A stretch of DNA of 64,000 nucleotides, taken from contig NZ_CP066776.1 of NCBI RefSeq assembly GCF_010681825.2, forward strand, positions 2,666,001 through 2,730,000. Reading direction: 5' to 3'. The position numbers and the translations under genes are program-made. Positions 9,396-19,475 of the stretch are shown here, piece by piece. This stretch comes from Sulfuriroseicoccus oceanibius. Lineage in GTDB: Bacteria > Verrucomicrobiota > Verrucomicrobiia > Verrucomicrobiales > SLCJ01. Within the stretch, counting starts at the first letter, position 1. Each line of letters begins with the position of its first letter. Under the pieces are notes generated by a model. That model saw only the letters and a list, made by a program, of their open reading frames with translations, was not told the DNA's origin and did not search any database.

Positions 9396-11264
9396 ATGCG
9401 ACTCGGCTCCAGCCTCTTGCTCATCATCATTGCCGCCACATCACTGTGGTTTGCCCGGGATGCGTTCACCCCACCGGACCCACAAGCCACCCCACCGGCA
9501 ACGAGCGAACCCTTGGTGAGCTTTTCACCATCCGAGGTCGGGCAAATCACCATCACCCGCCAAAACGAAACCGCCACCATCTCGCGCGATCCGCAAGGAC
9601 GCTGGCGCATGGACGCCCCGGTCAATGACCGTGTCGACTTCCAACACATCCTCGCCCTGCTCGTATCGCTCAACGGCATGGTGATTGAGGATCAGTTCAC
9701 ACTCGACCAAACACCGGCCACTCCCGATCAGGAGCCTGCAAACGCCGAAGAATTCCGCCTCGCGGACTCTGCCGTCGATCTCACCCTCAGTGGCCGCGAC
9801 GGCAAAGAGATCGCCCAACTCCGTATCGGAGGAATCACGCCGCTGTCCGTCGATCAGATCCCAACCACCTACGTCCAACGTCTGGACTCCGACTACGACG
9901 ACACCATCTTCGTCGTCGGCGGCAACGTGCGCATCATCGTCGACCGCCCATTCGACGCCTGGCGCGACCACCGTCCGCTCTTCCTCGCCCACCCACCTGT
10001 CAGCATCACCATTTCGGAGGGCCAGCGCCGCATCGAACTCACTCGCGAATCCCCACAGGACGAGTGGCACATGGACAGCCCGCTCAACACACGAGCCGAT
10101 CAAGAAGCCATCGCCACCCTACTGGCCTCGCTGTCGGAACCGATCGCCACGGAGATCCTTCGCGAAGCACCGGCTCCCCCAAGCGGTAACAACACATCTC
10201 CTCCCTCCATCACCATCGAGCTCGCGCAATCCGAAGCCAACGCCCCGAAACCGGAGCCAATCACACTCACCCTCAGCCCACACCCAACCGGCGACAGCGA
10301 CTCGCGGTTGTTGCGCTCAAATGACCGCGACGTCTCGCTCGTCGTGCCATCCCCTACCGCCACTGCGTTCAAACTCGACGCCACCCGCTATCGCTCGCGC
10401 CAACTCGTCGACTTGGACCCAACTGAAGTTTATAAGGTCATCGCGCGTGACCCAGCCTCACCTGCCCACACCTCTGTCCTGCGCCGCCGCGGACGCGAAT
10501 GGGAAGTGATGCTGCGCAACGAATGGACCCGAGCCAACGACAAGCTCGTCTTCGACACCATCACCGCGCTCAACGAAACGCAGATCACTCATTTCTCCGA
10601 CGACGCAGGCACCGACCTGGAAGCCTACGGACTGGACGCCCCGGTTCTCCAAGCCGCGTTCTTCCCTCTCGACGACCAAAACCCACTGCGCATCAACCTC
10701 GGCACCAAGAACGGAAAGACCTTCGCCAAGATCGACGGCAAGCCATTCATCTACGAAGTCCCGGATGCCACCCGTTTCCAGATCCCTGTCATCCCGGGCA
10801 GCTGGCAATCGCTTTCGCTCTTTGACTTCTCGTCGCTCGACATCCGCTTGGTCAACATCCGCCAAAAAGGCTGGCCCGATCTGGCACTCCGCTACGCGTT
10901 CATGGACGGCCAATGGTACGGCCTGCTCGGCGAAGAGGACGTAACCGCCATGATCAACGTGGCCGCCGCCCACCAAATGGGCACCACTCTCGAGCGCATG
11001 CGCGCCGTGCGTTGGTCGGTTGCACCTAACGCAGAGGTTTATCAAATGCTCAACGACCCGGTCCTCAGCGTCACTACCCGCATCGTCCCAACCGACGTCG
11101 ACGGCACGGAGTTCCCTGCCCAGCAGTACAGCCTCGACCTGGCTCCAATGAGCGAAAATTCACCATACTGGTACGGCCGCATCAACCGCAGCCGCGACGT
11201 CTTCCTCATCGACGCCGCCACCATCGCCGACCTCCTCCCCCAGTCACTGCTCTCTCCCCAGTAG
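9396..11264 (+). CDS. DUF4340 domain protein, last gene of the ABC exporter operon
   Basis: 622 residues with an N-terminal TM or signal-anchor (LLLIIIAATSLWFARDAF) and a long repetitive extracytoplasmic part. The repeat-like units look like ITITRQNETATISRDPQGRWRMDAPVNDRVD and related WHMDSPLNTRAD segments; this pattern of a sequence value followed by 'xW.m..P....D' is typical of DUF4340. Such proteins usually follow gldG-type genes. It is probably a periplasm-facing subunit of the exporter, and its function is unknown. Confidence 0.85.
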   Translation: MRLGSSLLLIIIAATSLWFARDAFTPPDPQATPPATSEPLVSFSPSEVGQITITRQNETATISRDPQGRWRMDAPVNDRVDFQHILALLVSLNGMVIEDQFTLDQTPATPDQEPANAEEFRLADSAVDLTLSGRDGKEIAQLRIGGITPLSVDQIPTTYVQRLDSDYDDTIFVVGGNVRIIVDRPFDAWRDHRPLFLAHPPVSITISEGQRRIELTRESPQDEWHMDSPLNTRADQEAIATLLASLSEPIATEILREAPAPPSGNNTSPPSITIELAQSEANAPKPEPITLTLSPHPTGDSDSRLLRSNDRDVSLVVPSPTATAFKLDATRYRSRQLVDLDPTEVYKVIARDPASPAHTSVLRRRGREWEVMLRNEWTRANDKLVFDTITALNETQITHFSDDAGTDLEAYGLDAPVLQAAFFPLDDQNPLRINLGTKNGKTFAKIDGKPFIYEVPDATRFQIPVIPGSWQSLSLFDFSSLDIRLVNIRQKGWPDLALRYAFMDGQWYGLLGEEDVTAMINVAAAHQMGTTLERMRAVRWSVAPNAEVYQMLNDPVLSVTTRIVPTDVDGTEFPAQQYSLDLAPMSENSPYWYGRINRSRDVFLIDAATIADLLPQSLLSPQ

Positions 11265-11450
11265 CCCGGATCCGCACCCCGCGTTCAGACTGGAACGCCA
11301 CCGCCAACTGGAACGCCAAGCCTCGCCTTGGCAAACCGCACCACCCGCGCGCAGCGCGCTCACTCCCCCACCACCAACTCCGCGCCGCGCCTCTGGAACG
11401 CCAAGCTCCAGCTTGGCCACCACTCCATCCGCGCGCAGCGCGCACCCCAC

Positions 11451-11490
11451 AAAAAAGGGCTCCCGCACGTAGATCACGCACAGGAGCCCT
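11451..11490 (-). terminator. Terminator of the aminopeptidase P gene
   Basis: On the minus strand an 8-bp stem (AGGGCTCC with GGAGCCCT) is followed by six T. It lies 14 bases beyond the stop at 11504. It also separates the convergent DUF4340 gene. Confidence 0.75.
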
Positions 11491-11503
11491 CATTAGGTAG
11501 AAC

Positions 11504-12796
11504 TTACTTCGCCATCGCTGCCTCGATATCATCGGCGGCAATTGGCATCTCAGGCATCAGGTTCACCGTCGCGTCCGCACCCACGTAGTACGTGTTCTCC
11601 AGACGGATGCCGATGTTCTCCTCACGGATATAAACACCCGGCTCGATGGTGAACACATTACCCACTTCCACAGGCACGCCCGGCACGTTCACATCGTGCA
11701 CATCGAGCCCCAGATGATGGGACGTTCCGTGCATGAAGTACTTACGCACCAGAGTAAACGGCGCCTCCTGAGCGTCCACATCCTCTTGAGTGAACAATCC
11801 AAGCCCAATCAGCTCTTTTTCCATCAGGCCCAGCACCTGCTCTTGATAATCCTTGAGCAAAATCCCCGGACGCAAGATCTCCACGCAACGTTCGAGCACG
11901 CGCAGCACCGCATCGTACACCGCGCGCTGACGCTCGGTGAACTTACCGCTCACCGGAATGGTGCGCGTGCTGTCAGATGTGTACGGTCCGAACGAAGCAC
12001 CGCAGTCCATCAGCAAAAGATCCCCCTCACGGCAAACCGCAGCACTCTCCAGATAGTGCAACACACAAGCATTGGCACCGGTAGCAACAATCGGCTGATA
12101 GGCGAATGAACCGCCCGAGCGCACGAACTCATACGCCCACTCCGCTTCGACTTCGACTTCCTTAATCCCTGGCTTCACCGCGGCCAACACACGGTCGAAT
12201 CCGCGCTTGGTAATCTCGCAGGCCTCTTTGATCACTGCCAGTTCCTCGCCCTCCTTGACCATACGCAGACGCGTCAGCAATGGCGACAAGCGACGGTACT
12301 GGTGCAATGGGAAGTTCTTCTGGCACTGGGCAATGAAGCGATCGTTGCGCGTTTCCACGCTACCTTCGGCGCGGATGTGCTCATTGGTCACCAAGTACAC
12401 ATTCTCGCTTTCGGCCATCAGCTGATTGAGCTTGCCCTCGAAGGCAGACGTCCAACCCACACTCTGAATCCCGGATGCCAAGGTCGCTTGCTCTTTGGTC
12501 AACTTGTCGCCTTCCCAAATCGCGATGTGCTCGTTGGTCTCACGCACAAACAACCACTCACGGTCCGCCTCGTTCGCCGCATCGGGGCACAGAATGAGCA
12601 CGCTCTCCTCCTGGTCGACCCCACTCAGATAATAGAAATCCGCATTCTGTTTGAATGGCAGGGTTCCGTCCGCGTTGGTTGGCATCACATCGTTCGAGTG
12701 AACAATGACAATGCTGTTTTCAGGCAGCATTTCGCGCAGCTTGGCGCGGTTCTTGGTAAAGAGAGAAGATGGTGCGGGAGTGTATCGATATGCCAT
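11504..12796 (-). CDS. pepP: Xaa-Pro aminopeptidase (aminopeptidase P, M24 family)
   Basis: 430 residues. Aminopeptidase P removes the N-terminal residue in front of proline, using two metal ions in a pita-bread fold. The N-terminal creatinase-like domain has FKQNADFYYLSGVDQEESVL. The catalytic domain shows the metal ligands in order: DCGASFGPYTSDSTR (two Asp), HGTSHHLGLDVHD (His), FTIEPGVYI (Glu) and GIRLENTYYV (Glu). It is transcribed leftward, and the gap to the PDZ protein upstream is only 37 bp, so it could share that transcript. Confidence 0.95.
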   Translation of the reverse strand: MAYRYTPAPSSLFTKNRAKLREMLPENSIVIVHSNDVMPTNADGTLPFKQNADFYYLSGVDQEESVLILCPDAANEADREWLFVRETNEHIAIWEGDKLTKEQATLASGIQSVGWTSAFEGKLNQLMAESENVYLVTNEHIRAEGSVETRNDRFIAQCQKNFPLHQYRRLSPLLTRLRMVKEGEELAVIKEACEITKRGFDRVLAAVKPGIKEVEVEAEWAYEFVRSGGSFAYQPIVATGANACVLHYLESAAVCREGDLLLMDCGASFGPYTSDSTRTIPVSGKFTERQRAVYDAVLRVLERCVEILRPGILLKDYQEQVLGLMEKELIGLGLFTQEDVDAQEAPFTLVRKYFMHGTSHHLGLDVHDVNVPGVPVEVGNVFTIEPGVYIREENIGIRLENTYYVGADATVNLMPEMPIAADDIEAAMAK

Positions 12797-12833
12797 AATT
12801 TGATAGAGTTTCTTCTAGAATTTCTCCGCGCCA

Positions 12834-13862
12834 CTATTCCTCGTCATCGTTGGTGCCGCCAGTCCGAATTCGATCAATCGAGGCCCGCACGGTCGCCATT
12901 GGAAGCGCATAAGTCGTTACCCGGTCGGCCCGTGCGATCAACACGGCAAGGGCCTCTCCATCCAGAGTCAGCACCGCACCACCCATCGCCGTAGGTGGCA
13001 GCGGCAAGTCGGTTTGAATCACCTGCGAGAAGCCCGACTTACGGTACGAGGTGCGCCCACTCATCTGCTGGTTGCGGTCAAACTTGTCCAAGGTCTCGGA
13101 TGGTGACGCCAGCTCAGCTTCGACAACGAGTTGCTCGTCGCCTCGCTCCACGGTCACATTCACTTTGTCCCCTGGATCGTGCTCCGACAGGATCTTACCC
13201 AACGACTCCAACGTAGTTACCGGCGAATCCCCCACCATCACCAAAACATCATCCTTCTTCAGGCCCGCCTTCACCATCGGCCCGTCGGGCACCATGTCGG
13301 TCACCTTCACGCCCACCGGTTCTTTTCCGTCTTTCACCTCTTCACCGAGGAAAGCCAGTGTCCCGCCGCGCGTCTCAATCGACCGTGGGTTCGCGGAGAC
13401 CAACGCCACCCGCATCCAGCCGATGCGCGGTGTGGATCCCACTACCACCGTACCGATTGGCAATTCGCCTTCCACCGGCGTCGCAGGCTCCAATGCCTCC
13501 GCATGCTCACCGGTCAGCTTCAGCAACGCCAGATCGTTATCATCATCGATCCCCACTACCTCAACCTCCATCTTCCGCCGCCGCGCATTGCTGGCATAAA
13601 TCCCATCCTTGCCCTTGAGCTCGGAGGCTTTGGTCACCGCAAATCCCGGCTCGACCACCGTCGCCAGCGCAAACGGCCGACGCTCAACATGCAAAGTCAC
13701 CGTGCTCTTCTTTGAAACCTCCGACGCCGTATCAAAGGCCTTCACGGTTTCGCGTCCGTTGGTTCGGTCCTCCACCTCCAACAACGCATTCGCCGAAACC
13801 GGCACCACCGTGGCCAGCGCCAGCAATCCAGCACCCATCATCCATTGACTACATGTTCTCAT
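12834..13862 (-). CDS. PDZ-containing pseudo-protease of the trypsin-like fold
   Basis: 342 residues with an N-terminal signal peptide. The fold looks like an S1C (DegP/HtrA) protease, but the catalytic residues are gone. The place of TAAHVV is TKASEL (residues 77-82), so the His is lost. The Asp region DNDLALLKL (108-116) remains. The NSGGPL motif is replaced by AMGGAV (292-297), so the Ser is lost. A PDZ-like region (about 160-255) lies between the Asp strand and the last barrel strands, which resume at QVIQTDLP. It abuts the true S1C gene, with its start (13862) overlapping the stop of that gene. This suggests co-expression and perhaps a regulatory or binding role. The inactivity is read from the sequence; the role is inferred. 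Confidence 0.8.
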   Translation of the reverse strand: MRTCSQWMMGAGLLALATVVPVSANALLEVEDRTNGRETVKAFDTASEVSKKSTVTLHVERRPFALATVVEPGFAVTKASELKGKDGIYASNARRRKMEVEVVGIDDDNDLALLKLTGEHAEALEPATPVEGELPIGTVVVGSTPRIGWMRVALVSANPRSIETRGGTLAFLGEEVKDGKEPVGVKVTDMVPDGPMVKAGLKKDDVLVMVGDSPVTTLESLGKILSEHDPGDKVNVTVERGDEQLVVEAELASPSETLDKFDRNQQMSGRTSYRKSGFSQVIQTDLPLPPTAMGGAVLTLDGEALAVLIARADRVTTYALPMATVRASIDRIRTGGTNDDEE

Positions 13863-15004
13863 TATTCGCCCTCCTTTGATTCATTCTTCTCTTCCTCCGC
13901 CGCATCCGGCTTCTCATCCGTCGTATTGTCACCATCCGCCCCCGCAGGCGGAGCCGGAGCTTCCTGCGGACGGCTCATCAACCGCACCCAGACCTCCGCC
14001 TCATCGCCACCCTCACGCTTCACACGCAACATCACCCGCTCTCCCACATAGCGCCCGGCCAACGCCTCGCGCACTTCCCCCACGGTCGTCACGTCATTGC
14101 CATCGACACTCAAAATCACATCGCCCGCCAGCAAGCCGGAATGGGCGGCCGGAGCATCGGCCGCGACCTCACGCACCTGCAGCCCATCAGCTTCCTCCAA
14201 CACCACCCCAAGCAATCCACCTCCCAGCTCCCTGCGGATCACCGCACCACTGCGGTACAGCTCGTCATTGTCGATCAACACACTCACCGGCACGTGCATA
14301 CTGAACTCCACGTTCATTCCGACCCGGCTGTTGATTCCGATCAACCGCCCGTACAGATCAAACAACGGACCACCGGAGTCCCCGCCAATCAGCACGCAAT
14401 CACTCTGCACCGTCGTCGGCTCCATCATCACCACGCGCCCCATCCGCACCACCGGACCACGCTTCTCATCCCAGCCCCCACTGTGGCCCATGGCAAACAC
14501 CCAATCCCCGACCTTCAGCTTCGAATAGTCACCCAATGGAGCCGCCTGAAACTTTACCCCATCCGGGTTGATAATCCGCGCCATCCCCGCGTCGGTCCGT
14601 TCATCCACCCCCAACGCCTCGCCGTCGTACTTCGTACCGTCGGGCATGACGATCTTCAGCGCGGTTCCAGGAGTCGCCACCACGTGGGCCGCCGTCAGGA
14701 TCAAGCCGGACTCTGAAACAACCGTCCCGCTGCCTGATCCACCACCCGCCTGGATGCACACCAACGAGCCCTTCACCCTTGCCATCGCCGTCTGCAGCTC
14801 TTTTGAATACTCTTTGAAGAACGCCTCATCAGCAGGCCGCTCCACCGATATCACCTTGGCCGTCTGCTCCGCCGCTTCAGGAAGCCCGGCAACCACCAAC
14901 GGTGGAGCCTCTTCCAACAACGGATCTTTCGGACGCTCGCCCTCGCCAACCACCGCGCCAGCCGCGGCTGCCATCCCCAATAAAAAAATACTCCAGGTCT
15001 TCAT
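13862..15004 (-). CDS. S1C-family serine protease (DegP/HtrA-like) with PDZ domain
   Basis: 380 residues, exported: the start at 15004 gives MKTWSIFLLGMAAAAGAVVG, a signal peptide. An upstream in-frame ATG at 15067 is less likely. The catalytic triad is visible: His107 in TAAHVV, Asp138 in TDAGMARI, Ser210 in GGDSGGPLFD. A PDZ domain occupies about residues 262-350 (VLEEADGLQVREVAADAPA, then LAGDVILSVDGNDV). The C-terminus is a low-complexity acidic tail. HtrA-type proteins degrade or refold damaged envelope proteins. Its stop overlaps the start of the pseudo-protease, so the two form a translationally linked pair. Confidence 0.92.
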   Translation of the reverse strand: MKTWSIFLLGMAAAAGAVVGEGERPKDPLLEEAPPLVVAGLPEAAEQTAKVISVERPADEAFFKEYSKELQTAMARVKGSLVCIQAGGGSGSGTVVSESGLILTAAHVVATPGTALKIVMPDGTKYDGEALGVDERTDAGMARIINPDGVKFQAAPLGDYSKLKVGDWVFAMGHSGGWDEKRGPVVRMGRVVMMEPTTVQSDCVLIGGDSGGPLFDLYGRLIGINSRVGMNVEFSMHVPVSVLIDNDELYRSGAVIRRELGGGLLGVVLEEADGLQVREVAADAPAAHSGLLAGDVILSVDGNDVTTVGEVREALAGRYVGERVMLRVKREGGDEAEVWVRLMSRPQEAPAPPAGADGDNTTDEKPDAAEEEKNESKEGE

Positions 15005-15337
15005 AGTGTCATGCACGCCGTCACAGCGACCGTGCGCCCACCGATCGTTCACAATTCCGTCGGGCAATCAAGAGCCATCAAGCACCGAAGAGGCACACCG
15101 ACACGCCCACGGCAAATCGATGAAAAACGGACCACCACCTCTTTAAGCCCTCCTGCGGTGCTCCACCCGGTCGAAACCACGAACCAAGAACCAGTGAAAA
15201 TCACCCATTCGCCCATGCATAACAGCCCAGCCGCAGCAGCTGAGAAAGGCACCACAACAGCCCTCAAACCACCAGCGTAGAGAAGAATAAAAAATCCACT
15301 TTCATCTTCGATGATCCCGCATAACGTCTGGCTTAGC
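15005..15337. other. Divergent intergenic region between the S1C protease gene and carA
   Basis: 333 bp with no supportable gene. It must hold the promoters of the leftward protease operon and of rightward carA. An AT-richer tract lies just upstream of carA (about 15285-15310). I see no pyrimidine-operator or attenuator hairpin that I could defend. Confidence 0.4.
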
Positions 15338-16537
15338 ATGTCACAGTCCCATCCCGCCATTCTCGCACTAGAAGACGGCACCTTCTTTGAAGGTGAAGCC
15401 TACGGAGCCCTCGACACCGTTCACGTCGGTGAAATTTGCTTCAACACATCGATGACCGGCTACCAGGAGGTCCTCACGGACCCGAGTTACCGCGGGCAGA
15501 TCGTCAGCATGACGTACACCCAGATCGGCAACTACGGCTGCAACCCTGCCGACTTCGAGAGCAACGAACCACACGTTCGCGGCTTCGTGATCGAGGAACT
15601 GTGCAAGCAGCCATCCAACTTCCGCTCGGTCGAATCGCTCGACGCATTCCTCAAGCGCCACGACATCCCGGGCATCCAGGGAGTCGACACCCGCGCCCTG
15701 ACCAAAAAGCTGCGCACCGCCGGTGCCATGCGCGCCGTGATCGCTACCAAGGCAATGACCGCCGAGGAAGCCGTTGAGCTCGCCAAGAACTCACCAGGCA
15801 TGGAAGGCATGGACTACGTCAAAGAAGTCACCACGCCTGACATCTACAAGTGGGATCCGGAAAACAAAGAGTCCCGCGAATGGACCATCCCGAACCCATC
15901 GCTCGACGACGAACGTGCCGCCAAGCTCGAAGAGGACGACAACCAGGTCTTCCAGTCGCTCGCTCCTGTGCGCCACCACATCGTCGCTTACGATTTCGGC
16001 ATCAAGCGCAACATCCTGCGCCGCCTCCGTCAGGCAGGCTTCGCCGTCACCGTCGTCCCTGCCACCACCAAGGCGGAAGACGTGCTCGCGCTCAACCCGG
16101 ACGGCGTCTTCCTTTCCAACGGCCCTGGCGATCCGGCCGCTCTCGACTACGTCCACACCGAAGTGGCCAAGCTCATCGACGAGAAGCCAATCTTCGCCAT
16201 CTGCCTCGGTCACCAGATCATTTCCCACGCAGTCGGCGGCAAGACCTTCAAACTCAAGTTCGGTCACCGCGGCGGCAACCAGCCGGTCAAAGACCTGCGC
16301 ACCGGAAAGATCTCCATCACCTCACAGAACCACGGCTTCGCTGTCGACGGCGACTCGCTGCCTGACAACGTCGAAGTGACCCACGTCAACCTCAACGACG
16401 AAACCGTCGAGGGCCTGCGCCTCAAGGACAAACCTGTCTTCTCCGTGCAGTACCACCCTGAAGCAGCTCCTGGTCCAAATGATGCGAGCTACTTCTTCGA
16501 TGAGTTCGCTGCACTGATCGACTCGACAAAAGGTTAA
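15338..16537 (+). CDS. carA: Carbamoyl-phosphate synthase, small (glutaminase) subunit
   Basis: 400 residues counting from the ATG at 15338; an in-frame ATG at 15311 would add nine residues not typical of the family. CarA hydrolyses glutamine and passes ammonia to CarB for arginine and pyrimidine synthesis. The N-terminal domain shows [17 protein letters not shown] and [15 protein letters not shown]. The class I glutamine amidotransferase domain has the nucleophile in AICLGHQ, the oxyanion FLSNGPGDP, and the His/Glu in [11 protein letters not shown]. No carB gene is adjacent; the FHA gene follows 91 bp later. Confidence 0.96.
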   Translation: MSQSHPAILALEDGTFFEGEAYGALDTVHVGEICFNTSMTGYQEVLTDPSYRGQIVSMTYTQIGNYGCNPADFESNEPHVRGFVIEELCKQPSNFRSVESLDAFLKRHDIPGIQGVDTRALTKKLRTAGAMRAVIATKAMTAEEAVELAKNSPGMEGMDYVKEVTTPDIYKWDPENKESREWTIPNPSLDDERAAKLEEDDNQVFQSLAPVRHHIVAYDFGIKRNILRRLRQAGFAVTVVPATTKAEDVLALNPDGVFLSNGPGDPAALDYVHTEVAKLIDEKPIFAICLGHQIISHAVGGKTFKLKFGHRGGNQPVKDLRTGKISITSQNHGFAVDGDSLPDNVEVTHVNLNDETVEGLRLKDKPVFSVQYHPEAAPGPNDASYFFDEFAALIDSTKG

Positions 16538-16628
16538 GTGCCGAAAGTAGTCTTGATTGGTTGAACAATTTGGCGTTAAGACTGCGTTTGCGTCTTGCGC
16601 CAATCAACCCAACTACCGCACTCAGACC

Positions 16629-17153
16629 ATGTCCACTCTTCACATCAAGCTTGCCGACGGCACCGACGAACGCATCACCCTGACCAAGGAGATCACTACC
16701 GTCGGTCGCGACCGGCAAAATGATGTGGTGATCAACGACGAATCGGTTTCGACCTTCCACGCGGAGATCCGTTTGGAAGACGGCGTGCACATCCTGCGCG
16801 ACGCCGGATCCACCAACGGGATCCGCGTCAATGGCGACCGGGTGAGCGAAGCCCAGCTCAACGATGGCGACCTGTTGCGCTTTGGTAGCGTGGCGGGATC
16901 GTACGTGGGCACCAAGGTGGCCGCGGTCAGCTCGGCTCCTGCTCCACCCGCAGCCACATCGGCTCCGGACAAGGTGCGCGAAGTTTCTGGCAACCGCCCA
17001 ACGAACGAATCCATCGTCGGCACACCAGTGGCAGGATTTGGCAGCAGCAAGACGAGCGACGCCCTGACCTCCCAGCAAAAAGCACTGATCGGCTTCGGAT
17101 CGTTGGGCATTCTCGCCTGCCTCGCCGCCATCGTGATGAGCATCGGCATGTAG
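16629..17153 (+). CDS. FHA-domain protein with C-terminal membrane anchor
   Basis: 174 residues from the ATG at 16629. The FHA domain (residues 4-90), which binds phospho-threonine peptides, is well preserved: TTVGRDRQNDVVI (Gly26-Arg27), then SVSTFHAEI (Ser41, His44), and GSTNGIRVNG (Asn63). A linker rich in Ala, Pro, Ser and Thr follows, then one hydrophobic C-terminal segment (SLGILACLAAIVMSIGM), so this is a tail-anchored type. No kinase gene is next to it. It could localise a phosphorylated partner at the membrane, which is inference. Confidence 0.88.
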   Translation: MSTLHIKLADGTDERITLTKEITTVGRDRQNDVVINDESVSTFHAEIRLEDGVHILRDAGSTNGIRVNGDRVSEAQLNDGDLLRFGSVAGSYVGTKVAAVSSAPAPPAATSAPDKVREVSGNRPTNESIVGTPVAGFGSSKTSDALTSQQKALIGFGSLGILACLAAIVMSIGM

Positions 17154-17183
17154 AGCGGCGGACGGAAGGCATTTCAAGGGTGA

Positions 17184-18599
<1,416 letters not shown>

Positions 18600-18607
18600 T
18601 CACCAAC

Positions 18608-18652
18608 GGGGTGTCGCCGAGCCAAGCACTCCGGCGGCACCCCTTTTTTTTT
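18608..18652 (+). terminator. Strong rho-independent terminator between purA and uppS
   Basis: A 12-bp stem with one mismatch (GGGGTGTCGCCG with CGGCGGCACCCC) and a 12-nt loop is followed by nine T. It begins nine bases past the purA stop. The T-run ends seven bases before the uppS ATG, so uppS expression would need read-through or a promoter inside purA. Confidence 0.9.
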
Positions 18653-18658
18653 ACCTCC

Positions 18659-19378
18659 ATGGCAACGCCCCCCGCACAGCCAAAGATCCCGAAACACGTC
18701 GCCATCATTATGGACGGCAACGGACGCTGGGCCCGTGAACGCGGACTCCCTCGCGCAGCTGGCCACAAGGCCGGTGCGGAAGCCGTTCGTGAGACCATTC
18801 AAGGCTGCCGCGATCTGGGGGTCGAGTTCCTCACTCTCTACGCATTCTCCTCGGAAAACTGGGACCGCCCAAAATCCGAGGTCAGCGCGTTGATGAAGCT
18901 GCTCGAGAAGTTCCTCAAGGACAAAGCAGACGAGCTCATGGAGTGGGATGTGCGCTTGCAAGCCATCGGCCGCCTCCACGACTTGCCGGACTCCTGCCAG
19001 CGCCAGCTCCACCAAACCATCGAGCGCACCGCTAACAACAAAGGACTCACACTCATCCTCGCCCTCTCCTACGGCGGACGCGAAGAAATCATCGACGGTG
19101 TGAAGTCCGTCATCAAAGCGGTGCAAGCCGGCCATATCGACGACGCGATGATCACATCGGAGTCGTTCTCACAGCACCTCTACACCCGCTATTTCCCGGA
19201 TCCGGATTTGCTCATCCGCACCAGTGGCGAGATGCGCCTTTCCAACTTCCTGCTGTGGCAGGTCTCGTACGCCGAGTTTGTCGTCCTCCAAAAGTGCTGG
19301 CCGGACTTCCGCGCCGGCGACCTCCGCGACGCCGTGGCCGAGTTCGGTCGCCGCCATCGCCGCTACGGCAAGGTCTAG
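18659..19378 (+). CDS. uppS: Isoprenyl transferase (undecaprenyl diphosphate synthase)
   Basis: 239 residues. UppS condenses isopentenyl units into the C55 carrier lipid for peptidoglycan. The cis-prenyltransferase signature is complete: VAIIMDGNGRWARERG (Asp19), GHKAGAEAVRETI, TLYAFSSENWDRP, LALSYGGREEI, and DLLIRTSGEMRLSNFLLWQVSYAE. The ATG at 18659 is chosen because it gives the normal short N-terminus. It pairs functionally with uppP at 43.0 kb. Confidence 0.96.
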   Translation: MATPPAQPKIPKHVAIIMDGNGRWARERGLPRAAGHKAGAEAVRETIQGCRDLGVEFLTLYAFSSENWDRPKSEVSALMKLLEKFLKDKADELMEWDVRLQAIGRLHDLPDSCQRQLHQTIERTANNKGLTLILALSYGGREEIIDGVKSVIKAVQAGHIDDAMITSESFSQHLYTRYFPDPDLLIRTSGEMRLSNFLLWQVSYAEFVVLQKCWPDFRAGDLRDAVAEFGRRHRRYGKV

Positions 19379-19475
19379 CCCGGCGAAATCGCCGGATACC
19401 CAAGCCCCCACGGTCGCTGCTAGCGGGCCACCGTGTGGAACGCACGTCTCATCCCACGACCAGCGCGAACGACCA

